From Arthrobacter sp. Edens01 (GTDB lineage Bacteria; Actinomycetota; Actinomycetes; Actinomycetales; Micrococcaceae): a stretch of 64,000 bases of DNA. Positions 29,337 through 39,014 of this stretch are shown here, piece after piece. Both the position numbers and the translations under genes were made by a program. The notes under the pieces were generated by a model. That model saw nothing but the letters and a program-made list of their open reading frames with translations, made no database searches and had not been told where the DNA came from. Within the stretch, counting starts at the first letter, position 1, and each line of letters starts with the position of its first letter. The stretch spans positions 1 through 64,000 of the forward strand of contig NZ_LKIU01000005.1 of the NCBI RefSeq assembly GCF_001307035.1, in the 5' to 3' direction.

Positions 29337-30968
29337 ATGAGCCTGCAGCTGCGTACCGTCCTGGACCTCGGCGTCGTCCGGGCAGGGGAGCCTGAGATCC
29401 TCACCGGAGGTGACTCCCTGGACGTACCGGTGCGCTGGGTGCACGTGGCCGAGCTCCGGAGCCTCGCCGATCTCCTGGAGGGCGGGGAACTTGTGCTGAC
29501 CACCGGATTGGCCTTTGGAAAGTCCGCCGGTCAGGCGGCCGAGTACCTCAGCGGTCTCCAGGCAGCCGGGGCGGCAGGCGTCGTCGTCGAAATCCCGCCG
29601 GACCGTCCGGAAGCCGCCGCCGCTCTGGAAACCGGTGCCCGGCTGGCAGCGGAGCGTTCCTCTACGGCCCTCCCGGTGGTCAGGCTGCACCGCACTGTCC
29701 GCTTCGTGGAAGTCACCGAAGTGGTGCACCGGCGGATCGTGGCCAGCCAGCTGGAACAGGTGGAAAAGGCCCGGCAGGTGCATGAAGTCTTCACCATGCT
29801 GAGCCTGCAGAGCGCCGGGGTTCAGGAGATTGTGGACCGGACCGCGCAGCTGCTGGACGCGCCCGTGGTCCTGGAGGACAGCTCGCACCTTGTGGTGGCC
29901 TTCGCCGCGGGAGCCATGGCGGCGCAGGAACTGCTGCAGGACTGGCAGCGCCGTTCGCGGGCGGTGCATGTATCCCCGGAAACCCGGGTAGCCGGAGATG
30001 AGCGCTGGCTGCAGACACCCGTTGGCCTGGGCAGTACGCAGTGGGGCAGGCTCGTGCTTCCCGGAGTGCCCCGGGCTCCCGGGGAGGCCTCGGAAGCGGC
30101 AATGGTCCTGGAGCGTGCCGGGCAGGCCCTGTCCATCAACCGGCTCGCGGAGCGGGACCAGGCCGGGCTGGCCCAGCAGGCACAGGCCGGACTGATCCAT
30201 GAGCTGCGCAGTTCCCGCTCGCAGGATGAGGACGAGGCGCTAACCCGGGCATCAGCACTGGGCCTCAAGCCGTCCCCGGCGTACCTGCCCCTGGTGCTGC
30301 ACCTGGATTCAGGGTCCGCCAAAGACCCGATGTCCATGCAGCGCAAGGAACGGGCACTGCTTGAAGGGCTCGACGCCGTATTGGCAGCGACCCGGAACAG
30401 TGCGCTCGCTGCAGCGCTGCAGACCGGGCAGGTGGCAGTTCTGCTGGCGTTGCCGGCACGGATGCTGGAGGACGGGATGCTGGAGCGGATCTGCGGTGAC
30501 CTTGCTTCCCGAACGGCGCCGGGGGAACTGGTGTGGACTGCCGGAGTGGGACGGGTGCGGACCCGCCTGGCCGACGCCGCTGCCGGTCTGGATGAGGCTG
30601 CCCATGTAGCGCAGACGGCCAGCACACTCAGTGCTGGGGCCAACCGCTATTTCCGATCCACGGACGTGCGCCTGCGCGGACTCCTGGCGCTGCTGCGCGA
30701 GGATCCCAGGGCTGTCTCTTTTGCGGAGGCGGAACTGCGGGGACTTGAGGCGGAGGAGGATCTGGCCCTGCTGCAGCGCTTCCTTGAATGCGGCGGCAAC
30801 AAGACTTCACTGGCCCGGACCGGCTACCTCAGCCGTCCCACGCTTTACGCCCGGCTGCAGAAGCTTGAGTCCCGTCTGGGGGTATCGCTGGATGATCCCG
30901 AGTCCCGGACGTCACTGCACGTGGCGGTGCTCCTGCGCCAGCTCCAGGCGCTTTCCCCGGCAGGCTGA
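29337..30968 (+). CDS. PucR-family transcriptional regulator
   Basis: The 543-residue regulator has the N-terminal PucR sensor domain (about 1-125, beginning MSLQLRTVLDL) and a C-terminal helix-turn-helix of the HTH_30 type (FLECGGNKTSLARTGYLSRP, near the end). Such proteins activate or repress amine, purine or GABA genes depending on nutrient state. The ATG at 29337 is used because the domain starts there; 24 upstream codons lie in the divergent promoter region. It faces mmsA and probably controls it and perhaps the adjacent operons. Confidence 0.88.
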   Translation: MSLQLRTVLDLGVVRAGEPEILTGGDSLDVPVRWVHVAELRSLADLLEGGELVLTTGLAFGKSAGQAAEYLSGLQAAGAAGVVVEIPPDRPEAAAALETGARLAAERSSTALPVVRLHRTVRFVEVTEVVHRRIVASQLEQVEKARQVHEVFTMLSLQSAGVQEIVDRTAQLLDAPVVLEDSSHLVVAFAAGAMAAQELLQDWQRRSRAVHVSPETRVAGDERWLQTPVGLGSTQWGRLVLPGVPRAPGEASEAAMVLERAGQALSINRLAERDQAGLAQQAQAGLIHELRSSRSQDEDEALTRASALGLKPSPAYLPLVLHLDSGSAKDPMSMQRKERALLEGLDAVLAATRNSALAAALQTGQVAVLLALPARMLEDGMLERICGDLASRTAPGELVWTAGVGRVRTRLADAAAGLDEAAHVAQTASTLSAGANRYFRSTDVRLRGLLALLREDPRAVSFAEAELRGLEAEEDLALLQRFLECGGNKTSLARTGYLSRPTLYARLQKLESRLGVSLDDPESRTSLHVAVLLRQLQALSPAG

Positions 30969-31029
30969 GCATGCGGTAACAAAAGACCGCCTAAGCCAAA
31001 GCAGGTCCCTGCCGCGGTAGGTTCAACGC

Positions 31030-31341
31030 ATGACCTCATCATCATCCTTGGACTACGGGCAGGCCGTTGCCACCGTGCAGATCGATAATGACCGCGTTCG
31101 GGTCACGGAATGGCGGTTTCCTCCGGGGACCCAGACCAGCTGGCACCGGCACGAGCTGGACTATGTGGTGGTTCCGACCGTTGCGGGGCACATGAGTTAT
31201 GAGACTGCCGAAGGCCAGGCAACGCGGGATCTGGTGGTTGGGGAGTCCTACGCCCGCGAGGCAGGCAGCGAACACAACGTCATCAACAAGACGGATACCG
31301 AGTTCGCCTTCGTGGAGATTGAGCTGAAGCCTCAGGGCTAA
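31030..31341 (+). CDS. Small cupin-domain protein
   Basis: This 103-residue protein is a single cupin fold with the metal-binding motif PPGTQTSWHRHELDYVVVP followed by a second motif with His in AGSEHNVINKT. The HRH pair suggests a bound metal. It lies 61 bases after the PucR gene on the same strand and may be cotranscribed. Function is unknown. It converges with the FAD oxidase gene at 31382, with no strong terminator between them. Confidence 0.82.
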   Translation: MTSSSSLDYGQAVATVQIDNDRVRVTEWRFPPGTQTSWHRHELDYVVVPTVAGHMSYETAEGQATRDLVVGESYAREAGSEHNVINKTDTEFAFVEIELKPQG

Positions 31342-31381
31342 GACTCAGAACGCGTAAAGGTGCAGGCTGGCAGCCGGCGCC

Positions 31382-32767
31382 CTAGCGCCCGGAGACCAGG
31401 TTTGCTGCCTTGGCGATGGGCGACGTCGTGCTCCGGCCGTTGCGCTCAGCGCGGTCCGCAGCGTAGTACGCCGCGTACATGGCCTTCACGGCAATCCAAC
31501 GCAGTGGTTCCGGTTCCCATTTGCGGACCCTGCGGTTGACCCACGGCATGGCGGTCAGCTCGCTGCCGGGGTCAAGGATCAGGTCGCGCAGGGTGCGGGC
31601 AGCCAGGTTCGTAGCCGCTACGCCGGTGCCCACGTAGCCTCCGGCCCAGCCCAGTCCGGTCTTCGGGTCCAGGCCAACGGTGGCCTTCCAGTCACGCGGA
31701 ACACCCAGCACCCCGGCCCAGGCATGCTCAATCCGGGCGTCGGCAGCGGCAGGGAACATGTCCTGCAGCAGCGCCGTGAGGCTGGCAATGGTCTCCGGCT
31801 GCGTGGCGCCGTCGGTATCCGTGCGGGAACCAAAGCGGTAGGGCACCCCGCGTCCGCCCAGCGCAATCCGGCCGTCTGCCGTCCGCTGCGCATACATATA
31901 GGCATGGGCCATGTCCGCGACGGTGTCCATCGAGTTCCAGCCGATCTGCTGCCAGACCGCGTCCGGGAGCGGCTCCGTGGCGATCATGGAGGAGTTCATC
32001 GGGAGCCATTCCCGGTGGTGGCCGCGCAGGTTGGCGGTGAAACCCTCAGTGGCACGGAGGATGTACTTCGCACTGACGGTCCCGCAGTCGGTCACGGCGC
32101 GTCCGGGCTGGATGTCCGTCACGGTTGTGCCCTCATAAATGGGAACGCCAAGGCGTTCGACGGCGGCAGCCAGACCGCGCACCAGGCGGGCAGGATGGAT
32201 CCGGGCGCAGTGCGGATGATGGATGCTGCCCAGCGCGCCGGCAACGTGAATCCGCTCAGCGGTCCCGGCGGCGTCGAGCAGGCGGGTCCCTGCCTCCGGC
32301 CAGGCGGCTTCGTCTTCCGCCCACGCCCGCAGGCGGCCCAGCTGCGCCTCGTTGCGGGCCACGTTCAGTTCCCCGCCCTTGGCCATCGCAGCGTCGATGC
32401 CCTCGGCAGCTGCCACCGCGATAACTTCGTCCACGGTCTCGTTGAGCAGTTCCTGGAACCGCCCCACGACGGCGCGGCCGTGTGACTTCACGTACTGGCT
32501 GCGCCCGCCGGTGATCGAATTCGTCAGCCACCCGCCGTTCCGCCCGGAGGCGCCGAACCCCGCGAAGCGGGATTCGAGCACCACCACGGACAGGTCCGGC
32601 CGGGCCTTCTTCAGGTAGTAGGCAGTCCACAGCCCCGTGTAACCGGCACCCACGACGGCGACGTCCGCCTCGCGGTTCCCATCCAGGCCGGGACGGGGTT
32701 CAGGAACACCCGTGTCCGCGTACCAGAAGGAAACATTGCCGTTTACCGGGGCTGTGGAGATGCTCAT
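31382..32767 (-). CDS. FAD-dependent amine oxidoreductase, second copy
   Basis: The 461-residue DAO-family flavoprotein shares the VVGAGYTGLWTAYYLKKA and FGASGRNGGWLTN segments with the oxidase at 22886-24325, so the two are paralogs. It probably oxidizes a terminal amine of putrescine or its gamma-glutamyl form. Its start overlaps the class III aminotransferase stop by one base (TGATG), and the operon is headed by a Lrp/AsnC regulator. One copy in each operon suggests different inducers or substrates. Confidence 0.87.
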   Translation of the reverse strand: MSISTAPVNGNVSFWYADTGVPEPRPGLDGNREADVAVVGAGYTGLWTAYYLKKARPDLSVVVLESRFAGFGASGRNGGWLTNSITGGRSQYVKSHGRAVVGRFQELLNETVDEVIAVAAAEGIDAAMAKGGELNVARNEAQLGRLRAWAEDEAAWPEAGTRLLDAAGTAERIHVAGALGSIHHPHCARIHPARLVRGLAAAVERLGVPIYEGTTVTDIQPGRAVTDCGTVSAKYILRATEGFTANLRGHHREWLPMNSSMIATEPLPDAVWQQIGWNSMDTVADMAHAYMYAQRTADGRIALGGRGVPYRFGSRTDTDGATQPETIASLTALLQDMFPAAADARIEHAWAGVLGVPRDWKATVGLDPKTGLGWAGGYVGTGVAATNLAARTLRDLILDPGSELTAMPWVNRRVRKWEPEPLRWIAVKAMYAAYYAADRAERNGRSTTSPIAKAANLVSGR

Positions 32768-34179
32768 CAGAGGTGGTTCAGGCCTTCCGTAAGGACAGAG
32801 CGCAGGATGGATTCAATCTGGTCGAACTCGGGCTGGCCGATGGTCAGCGGCGGTGCCAGCTGGATGACGGGGTCCCCCCGGTCGTCAGCGCGGCAGTAGA
32901 GGCCGGCGTCGTAGAGTGCGGTTGAAATGTAACCGCGCAGCAGGCGCTCGGACTCGTCGGCGGAGAAGGTCTCCTTGGTTGCCTTGTCCTTGACCAGTTC
33001 GATCCCGTAGAAGTAGCCGGCGCCGCGGACATCGCCCACAATCGGCAGGTCCTTGAGCTTTTCCAGGGTGGCGCGGAAAGCCGGTGCATTGGTCTTCACA
33101 CGGTTGTTGAGATCTTCGGCTTCGAAGATGTCCAGGTTCGCCATGGCGACGGCGGCGGAGACCGGGTGCCCGCCGAAGGTGTAGCCGTGGTAGAACGTGG
33201 TGTCGCCCTTGGTGAACGGTTCGAACAGCCGGTCGGAAGCGATCATTGCGCCCAGCGGCGCATAGCCGCTGGTGATGCCCTTGGCGCAGGTGATGATGTC
33301 CGGTACGTAGTCGAAGTCGGTCGAGGCGAACATCGAGCCAACACGGCCAAAGGCGCAGATCGTTTCGTCCGAGACCAGCAGTACGTCGTACTGGTCGCAG
33401 ATTTCGCGCACACGCTTGAAGTATCCGGGGGGCGGCGGGAAGCAGCCGCCGGAGTTCTGCACCGGCTCGAGGAAGACAGCGGCGACAGTGTCCGGCCCCT
33501 CGAATTCAATGGCTTCGCCGATGCGGTCGGCGGCCCAGCGGCCGAAGGCCTCCGGGTCCTCCAGACCGGCAGGTGCGCGGTACTGGTTAGTGTTCGGGAC
33601 GCGGAAAGCGCCCGGGACCAGCGGCTCGAAGGCGGACTTCATGTCCGGGATGCCGGTGATGGACAAGGCTCCCTGGGGAGTGCCGTGGTAAGCGACGGCG
33701 CGGGAAATGACCTTGTGCTTGGTGGGCCGGCCGGTCAGCTTGAAGTACTGCTTCGCGAGCTTCCACGCGGACTCGACGGAGTCGCCGCCGCCGGAGGTGA
33801 AGAAGACGCGGTTCAGGTCGCCGGGGGCTCCGGCCGCGAGGCGCTCAGCGAGGTCGATGGCCGGCGGATGGGCGTAGGACCAAAGCGGCATGAAGCTCAG
33901 CTCACGGGCTTGGCGGGCAGCAGCCTCGGCCAGTTCTTCCCGGCCGTGGCCGACCTGCACGGTGAACAGCCCGGCCAGGCCGTCAATCAGTTCATGGCCG
34001 CGGTCGTCATAAATGTGATGGCCTTTGCCGCGCGTAATAATCGGTACATTTCCACCGGCGGCCGTTCCGGAGTGGCGGGCCATGTGCATCCACAGGTGGT
34101 CACGTGCCGCCTGCTGGCGGTCCGTTCCGCGCGGCGTTGTTGACGAAGAAGTTGAAGGCTGGACAGTTGTTTCGGTCAT
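32767..34179 (-). CDS. Class III aminotransferase, putrescine/omega-amino acid-pyruvate type
   Basis: The 470-residue PLP-dependent enzyme resembles SpuC-like putrescine or omega-amino acid:pyruvate aminotransferases. It contains LVSDETICAFGRVGSMFA and the CAKGITSGYAPLGAMIAS stretch with the PLP lysine. The ATG at 34179 overlaps the AsnC-family stop by 4 bases and fits the family length; the upstream in-frame extension is the end of that gene. It is probably an alternative to the FAD oxidase for making the aminoaldehyde. The true amine donor is inferred from neighbours. Confidence 0.85.
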   Translation of the reverse strand: MTETTVQPSTSSSTTPRGTDRQQAARDHLWMHMARHSGTAAGGNVPIITRGKGHHIYDDRGHELIDGLAGLFTVQVGHGREELAEAAARQARELSFMPLWSYAHPPAIDLAERLAAGAPGDLNRVFFTSGGGDSVESAWKLAKQYFKLTGRPTKHKVISRAVAYHGTPQGALSITGIPDMKSAFEPLVPGAFRVPNTNQYRAPAGLEDPEAFGRWAADRIGEAIEFEGPDTVAAVFLEPVQNSGGCFPPPPGYFKRVREICDQYDVLLVSDETICAFGRVGSMFASTDFDYVPDIITCAKGITSGYAPLGAMIASDRLFEPFTKGDTTFYHGYTFGGHPVSAAVAMANLDIFEAEDLNNRVKTNAPAFRATLEKLKDLPIVGDVRGAGYFYGIELVKDKATKETFSADESERLLRGYISTALYDAGLYCRADDRGDPVIQLAPPLTIGQPEFDQIESILRSVLTEGLNHL

Positions 34180-34640
34180 CTGGTGCCCCAGTTGTAGGCC
34201 TGCTTGCGCAGGGAGAGGTACATAAAGGTTTCGGTGGTTGAAACTCCGGGGATGCTGCGGAACCGGTTGACCAGCAGCATCAGGTCCTGGTCGTTTTCGC
34301 ACACCACTTCGGCCAGCAGATCGAACGAGCCGGCAGTCACCACGCAGTAGTCCACCTGATCAATTACTGAGATCCGGTCAGCTACCGCAAGGACGTCATC
34401 GTTCACGCGGATGCCCAGCATCGCCTGCCGGGGGAAGCCCAGCTGCAGGGGATCGGTCACCGCAACGATCTGCATGACGCCGCTGTCTGTCAGTTTTTGG
34501 ACCCGCTGCCGGACTGCCGCTTCGGAAAGGCCCACGGCCTTTCCGATCGCGGCGTAGGAACGGCGTCCGTCTTCCTGAAGCTGCTCAATGATCGCCTTGG
34601 AGATGTCGTCGACGGAATGGTTCCCAGAAGCGGATTCCAT
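34176..34640 (-). CDS. Lrp/AsnC-family transcriptional regulator
   Basis: The 154-residue protein has the AsnC-type helix-turn-helix (about 8-60, with KAVGLSEAAVRQRVQKL) and a C-terminal RAM ligand-binding domain with DYCVVTAGSFDLLAEVV. The start at 34640 has GGAGGTGG eight bases upstream; a longer frame of 19 codons exists but has weaker support. It overlaps the aminotransferase gene by 4 bases and is divergent from the polyamine ABC transporter, so it likely controls both. Confidence 0.88.
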   Translation of the reverse strand: MESASGNHSVDDISKAIIEQLQEDGRRSYAAIGKAVGLSEAAVRQRVQKLTDSGVMQIVAVTDPLQLGFPRQAMLGIRVNDDVLAVADRISVIDQVDYCVVTAGSFDLLAEVVCENDQDLMLLVNRFRSIPGVSTTETFMYLSLRKQAYNWGTR

Positions 34641-34708
34641 GGTTTGCGCCACCTCCAGGTGCGGATTCGAGAGCTCAGACTGCGTGAGTGGTAGCAATTC
34701 AATCTTTT

Positions 34709-34722
34709 ATTTCGTGTGAAAT
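34709..34722. promoter_or_regulatory. Lrp-type palindrome between asnC-like gene and potD
   Basis: ATTTCGTGTGAAAT (ATTTC/GAAAT arms) sits in an A/T-rich 249-bp divergent region. Similar TTTCnnGAAA-like and GTTGT/ACAAC elements follow nearer to potD (near 34780-34800). This resembles the multi-box operators of Lrp/AsnC regulators. Confidence 0.45.
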
Positions 34723-34808
34723 CAAGGCTTTTCGGAACGGAAAGCGTGCTGATCTTTGTCATATTCATTTGGAAACCGTTGTGTAACAAAACTTTTACAA
34801 CGAAAACC

Positions 34809-34838
34809 TTGTCGCAACGGATTTCGGTCTGGCACTAT
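34809..34838 (+). promoter_or_regulatory. potD operon promoter
   Basis: TTGTCG (34809-34814), an 18-bp spacer and CACTAT (34833-34838) form a moderate promoter 52 bases upstream of the binding-protein start. It lies just after the palindromic boxes of the divergent region. Confidence 0.45.
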
Positions 34839-34889
34839 CAATCATCAACACCCGTCCGCAGTGCAAGTAGTGCCAGCAAGGAGCCCCTT

Positions 34890-36104
34890 ATGTCGAAGCG
34901 CCCCGTGAACGATCCGATGCTACGGAGTATCGTCAACGCCCAGCTGTCCCGGCGGAAGCTGCTCATGGGGGCCGGTGGGCTTTCCGTTGCAGGCATGCTT
35001 GCGGCCTGCGGAACCGGAGGCGGAACCAGCGGTGGTTCGTCCTCGAAGCCGAGCCCCGCAGCTGACGTTTCAGACACTGACAAGATCGTGAACTGGGCCA
35101 ACTGGACCCTCTACCTGGACTACGACGACTCAACCCGGAAGTACCCCTCGCTGGAGGCGTTCAGCGAAGCCACCGGGATCAAGGCGAACTACTCCGAAGA
35201 CGTGGACGGAAACGATTCATACTTCGGCAAGGTGCAGGGCCAGCTCTCCGCCGGCCAGGACATCGGCCAGGACATCATCACGCTCACCGACTGGATGGCA
35301 GGGCGCATGATTCGCCTGGGCTACACCCAGGAACTGAACCTGGACAACATCCCCAACTCCAAGAACCTGCTGGCCGGCCTGCAGAACGTGGACTTCGATC
35401 CGGGACGCAAGCACTCCCTCACCTGGCAGTCCGGCTTTGGCGGGATCGTATGGAACAAGGAAGCTTTCCCCAAGGGCCTGAAGTCCGTGTCCGATCTTTG
35501 GCAGCCCGAGCTCAAGGGCCGTGTGGAGGTCCTCGACGAGATGCTGGACACCATGGGCCTGCTCATGATGGATCAGGGCGTGGATATCACCGGTGACTGG
35601 GGCGAGGATGAGTTCGAGAACGCCCTGGACGTCCTGTCCAAGCAGATCGCGGACGGCCAGATCCGCCAGGTCAAGGGCAACTCCTACAAGGAAGACCTGA
35701 TTTCAGGTGACGCCCTGGCGGTTATCGGCTGGTCCGGCGACATCACCCAGCTGAACTTCGAAGAGGGCGACAAATGGGAGTTCGCGCTGCCCGAAGCCGG
35801 CGGCACGCTGTGGTCCGACAACCTGCTGGTCCCGATCGGAGCGACACATAAGACCAACGCCGAGAAGCTCATGGACTACTACTATGACCCGGTCAATGCC
35901 GCAACCGTCGCAGCCTACGTGAACTACATCTGCCCGGTTGAAGGAGCACGGGAAGCTATGGAGGCCATCGACCCCGAACTCGTCGAGAACCCGCTGATCT
36001 TCCCCACGGACGAGTACCTGGCCAACGCCCACGTGATCCGCACGCTGAGCCCCGACGAAGAGACCGATTTCAACGACCGGTTCCAGACTGCGATCGGAAA
36101 CTGA
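34890..36104 (+). CDS. potD: Spermidine/putrescine ABC transporter substrate-binding protein
   Basis: The 404-residue PotD-like protein binds polyamines outside the membrane. The N-terminus has a twin-arginine SRRKLL region and a lipobox LAAC, so it is probably a lipoprotein exported by Tat. The PotD-like fold follows, with KIVNWANWTLYLDYDD near the start. AGGAG precedes the ATG at 34890; the longer open frame begins inside the promoter region and was not used. It heads the four-gene transporter operon, next to the amine catabolic genes, which supports polyamines as ligand. Confidence 0.88.
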   Translation: MSKRPVNDPMLRSIVNAQLSRRKLLMGAGGLSVAGMLAACGTGGGTSGGSSSKPSPAADVSDTDKIVNWANWTLYLDYDDSTRKYPSLEAFSEATGIKANYSEDVDGNDSYFGKVQGQLSAGQDIGQDIITLTDWMAGRMIRLGYTQELNLDNIPNSKNLLAGLQNVDFDPGRKHSLTWQSGFGGIVWNKEAFPKGLKSVSDLWQPELKGRVEVLDEMLDTMGLLMMDQGVDITGDWGEDEFENALDVLSKQIADGQIRQVKGNSYKEDLISGDALAVIGWSGDITQLNFEEGDKWEFALPEAGGTLWSDNLLVPIGATHKTNAEKLMDYYYDPVNAATVAAYVNYICPVEGAREAMEAIDPELVENPLIFPTDEYLANAHVIRTLSPDEETDFNDRFQTAIGN

Positions 36105-36107
36105 TAG

Positions 36108-37262
36108 ATGAGCACCACCGAACTTTCCCGGGAATCAGGCGCCGCTGCGCAGGGCTCCGGAGCAGACCTCGTTCTTTCCGGCGTCACAAAACGGTTCACC
36201 GAATTCACTGCCGTGGATAACCTGGACCTGGTAATCCCCTCCGGCTCCTTCTTCGCCCTGCTTGGCCCCTCCGGCTGCGGCAAGACCACCACGCTGCGGA
36301 TGATCGCCGGCCTGGAACAGCCCACGGCAGGCAGCATTTCCATCGGGGGCAAGGACATCACCGGCACCAGCCCTTACCAGCGTCCGGTCAACACGGTTTT
36401 CCAGAACTACGCACTGTTCCCGCACATGAGCGTGCTGGACAACGTTGCCTTTGGGCTCAAGCGCCGCAAGATCCGCGATGCCGAGGCCCAGGCAAAGGAG
36501 GCACTGGAGCTGGTTGAGCTGGCACACCTGGCAGCCCGCCGTCCGGCCCAGCTCTCCGGCGGCCAGCAGCAGCGCGTCGCTTTGGCCCGCGCCGTCGTCA
36601 ACCGGCCGGCCGTACTGCTCCTGGATGAGCCGCTCGGTGCGCTGGACATGAAACTGCGCCGCCAGATGCAGGTGGAACTGAAGAAGATCCAGACCGAAGT
36701 TGGCCTGACCTTTGTCCACGTCACCCACGACCAGGAAGAAGCCATGACCATGGCGGACACCGTGGCCGTGATGAACCACGGCCAGGTTGAGCAGATGGGC
36801 CCGCCGCAGGAACTGTACGAACTTCCGCGAACCGCTTTTGTCGCGAACTTCCTGGGCAAGTCCAACCTCATGCAGGCCACGGTCACCGGTGACGCGGGCG
36901 AGTACCTGCAGATCGACGTCGCAGGCAACTCCCTGACCCTTCTCAAGGAACGGGCCACGGACCATACCGGCAAGATCCTGGTGGGCATCCGGCCGGAGAA
37001 GCTGCGGATGGAAGCGGATACGGCTGCTGCCGCACCCGGATCGATCCGCGGGGTGGTGCTCGATGCTTCCTTCACGGGGGCCAGCACCGAATACCTGGTC
37101 GACGCCGAGGGCATCGGCACCGTTGGTGTCTTTGCGCAGAACCACGGCGGGGCCCTGTTCAACGACGGTGACCGGGTGCGCCTTGCTTGGGATCCCGAAC
37201 ACGCCTTTGGCCTCAGCGGAAGTGAGGACCGGGAGGCCGGCGCCGGAGAGGACGGCCTGTAA
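36108..37262 (+). CDS. potA: Polyamine ABC transporter ATP-binding protein
   Basis: The 384-residue ATPase energises the polyamine importer. Walker A (GPSGCGKTT), the signature LSGGQQQRVALARA, Walker B (VLLLDEPLGALD) and the TOBE-type C-terminal domain (about 280-360) are visible. It starts 3 bases after the potD stop; its stop TAA shares one base with the potB start (TAATG). PotA-like proteins form a dimer below the two permeases. Confidence 0.93.
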   Translation: MSTTELSRESGAAAQGSGADLVLSGVTKRFTEFTAVDNLDLVIPSGSFFALLGPSGCGKTTTLRMIAGLEQPTAGSISIGGKDITGTSPYQRPVNTVFQNYALFPHMSVLDNVAFGLKRRKIRDAEAQAKEALELVELAHLAARRPAQLSGGQQQRVALARAVVNRPAVLLLDEPLGALDMKLRRQMQVELKKIQTEVGLTFVHVTHDQEEAMTMADTVAVMNHGQVEQMGPPQELYELPRTAFVANFLGKSNLMQATVTGDAGEYLQIDVAGNSLTLLKERATDHTGKILVGIRPEKLRMEADTAAAAPGSIRGVVLDASFTGASTEYLVDAEGIGTVGVFAQNHGGALFNDGDRVRLAWDPEHAFGLSGSEDREAGAGEDGL

Positions 37263-38188
37263 TGGCGCTCCTCACCGCAGGCAAGGCCGCCGGCACCGGG
37301 CCCAGCGCTGCAGAAGAGGAAGCCGGCAAGCGCCGCGGACGGATCGGCTACCTGCTGATTCTTCCCGGGTTCATCTTCCTGCTGCTCTTCTTTGCCATGC
37401 CGGTGCTCTCCCTGCTGGCAACTTCGCTCTACATCAAGCCCGAAGGGGCCGACGTCGGGCAGTTCGTTCCGGCGCTGGAGTTCGGCAACTACGTAGTAGT
37501 GCTGCAGAACTACTGGCCGGCAGTGCTCCGTTCATTCGGGTTCGCGCTGATCGCCACGGTTGCTGCCCTGGTTATCGGCTACCCGATGGCCTACCTGGTG
37601 GCCGTTCGGCTGCGGGACCGGAAGCTGCTCAAAGGCATCCTCCTGGTGCTTATCATCGCGCCGTTCTTCACCAGCTTCATCCTCCGCACCCAGGCCTGGA
37701 AGCAGATCCTGGCAGATGAAGGACCGGTGGTCTCCGTCCTGCGTGCGGTGTCCCTGCTGCCCGAGGACGGCCGGCTCACCGCCACGGCCTTCGCCGTCAT
37801 CTGCGGCCTGACCTACAACTTCCTGCCGTTTATGACCCTGCCTATCTACGCGAACCTGGAACGCCTGGACACCCGGCTGATCGAGGCCGGCGGCGACCTA
37901 TACGCCAACGGCATCACGACCTTCCGCAAGATCACCTTCCCGTTGTCGCTGCCGGGTGTGATGGCCGGGACGCTGCTGACGTTCATTCCAGCCACCGGCG
38001 ACTACGTGAATGCTGCCCTGCTGGGCAACAACCAGAACACCACCATGATCGGCCAGGTCATCGATTCCCGGTTCTTCCGCGTGGTCGACTACCCGGGCGC
38101 ATCGGCGCTTTCCTTCCTGCTGATGCTCGCGATCCTGTTCCTGGTGATCCTGTACGTGCGGCGTTTCGGCACCAAAGAACTGATGTAA
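37262..38188 (+). CDS. potB: Polyamine ABC transporter permease (PotB type)
   Basis: This 308-residue membrane protein has six hydrophobic helices and the EAA-loop-like LIEAGGDLYANGITTFRKIT of binding-protein-dependent permeases. It forms the transmembrane channel with the next gene. Its start overlaps potA by one base. The N-terminal 30 residues are charged and cytoplasmic. Confidence 0.92.
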   Translation: MALLTAGKAAGTGPSAAEEEAGKRRGRIGYLLILPGFIFLLLFFAMPVLSLLATSLYIKPEGADVGQFVPALEFGNYVVVLQNYWPAVLRSFGFALIATVAALVIGYPMAYLVAVRLRDRKLLKGILLVLIIAPFFTSFILRTQAWKQILADEGPVVSVLRAVSLLPEDGRLTATAFAVICGLTYNFLPFMTLPIYANLERLDTRLIEAGGDLYANGITTFRKITFPLSLPGVMAGTLLTFIPATGDYVNAALLGNNQNTTMIGQVIDSRFFRVVDYPGASALSFLLMLAILFLVILYVRRFGTKELM

Positions 38189-38198
38189 GGAACCAAAC

Positions 38199-38996
38199 AT
38201 GAAACAGAAACTAGGCCGCTGGCTTGTGCCGGTGTTCGGAGGACTGGCCTTCCTTTTCCTCCTGGTTCCGATCGTTTACGTCTTTGCCTTCTCCTTCAAC
38301 GACGCCGGCCGCACCAACCTTTCCTGGCGCGGCTTCACGCTGGATAACTGGAAGAACCCCTGCGGGGCCCCCGGTGTCTGCGAGGCGCTGGGCAATTCCC
38401 TGCAGGTAGGGCTGGCGGCAACGCTGATTTCGACGGTGCTGGGTACGGCGATCGCCGTCGGGCTGGTCCGTTACCGCTTCAAATTCAACGCGACGGCGAA
38501 CATGCTGATCTTCCTGCCGCTTGCTACCCCTGAAGTGGTGCTGGGCGCTTCGCTCCTGGCGCAGTTCCTGAACGTGGGCGCTGAGCTGGGCATGGGCACC
38601 GTGATCATCGCGCACTCCATCTTCTGCATTTCCTTTGTGGTGGTGACGGTCAAGGCGCGTGTTGCGAGCCTCGACCCCAAGCTGGAGGAAGCAGCCGGGG
38701 ACCTTTACGCCTCGCCCATCCAGGCGTTCTGGCGGGTCACTTTCCCGCTGCTGCTGCCCGGTATTGTGGCTGCGGCACTGCTGGCCTTCGCCATGAGCTT
38801 CGATGACTTCATCATCACCAACTTCAACTCCGGCAACCTGGACACGTTCCCGAAGTTCATTTACGTCGCGGCGACCAGGGGCATCCCGGCGCAGGCCAAC
38901 GTGATTGGCTCGGCAATGTTCATCATTTCCCTGCTGGTGGTCATCGGCGGACAGGTCCTGGCACACCGCCGGGCCAAGATGCTGGCGGCCCGGTAG
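38199..38996 (+). CDS. potC: Polyamine ABC transporter permease (PotC type)
   Basis: The 265-residue permease has six predicted helices and the EAA-loop KLEEAAGDLYASPIQAFWRV. It pairs with the upstream PotB-like protein. AAGGA stands just before the ATG, 10 bases after the potB stop. A strong terminator lies 19 bases after its stop, ending the operon. Confidence 0.92.
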   Translation: MKQKLGRWLVPVFGGLAFLFLLVPIVYVFAFSFNDAGRTNLSWRGFTLDNWKNPCGAPGVCEALGNSLQVGLAATLISTVLGTAIAVGLVRYRFKFNATANMLIFLPLATPEVVLGASLLAQFLNVGAELGMGTVIIAHSIFCISFVVVTVKARVASLDPKLEEAAGDLYASPIQAFWRVTFPLLLPGIVAAALLAFAMSFDDFIITNFNSGNLDTFPKFIYVAATRGIPAQANVIGSAMFIISLLVVIGGQVLAHRRAKMLAAR

Positions 38997-39014
38997 GGAC
39001 TGAACGCGGCACTA

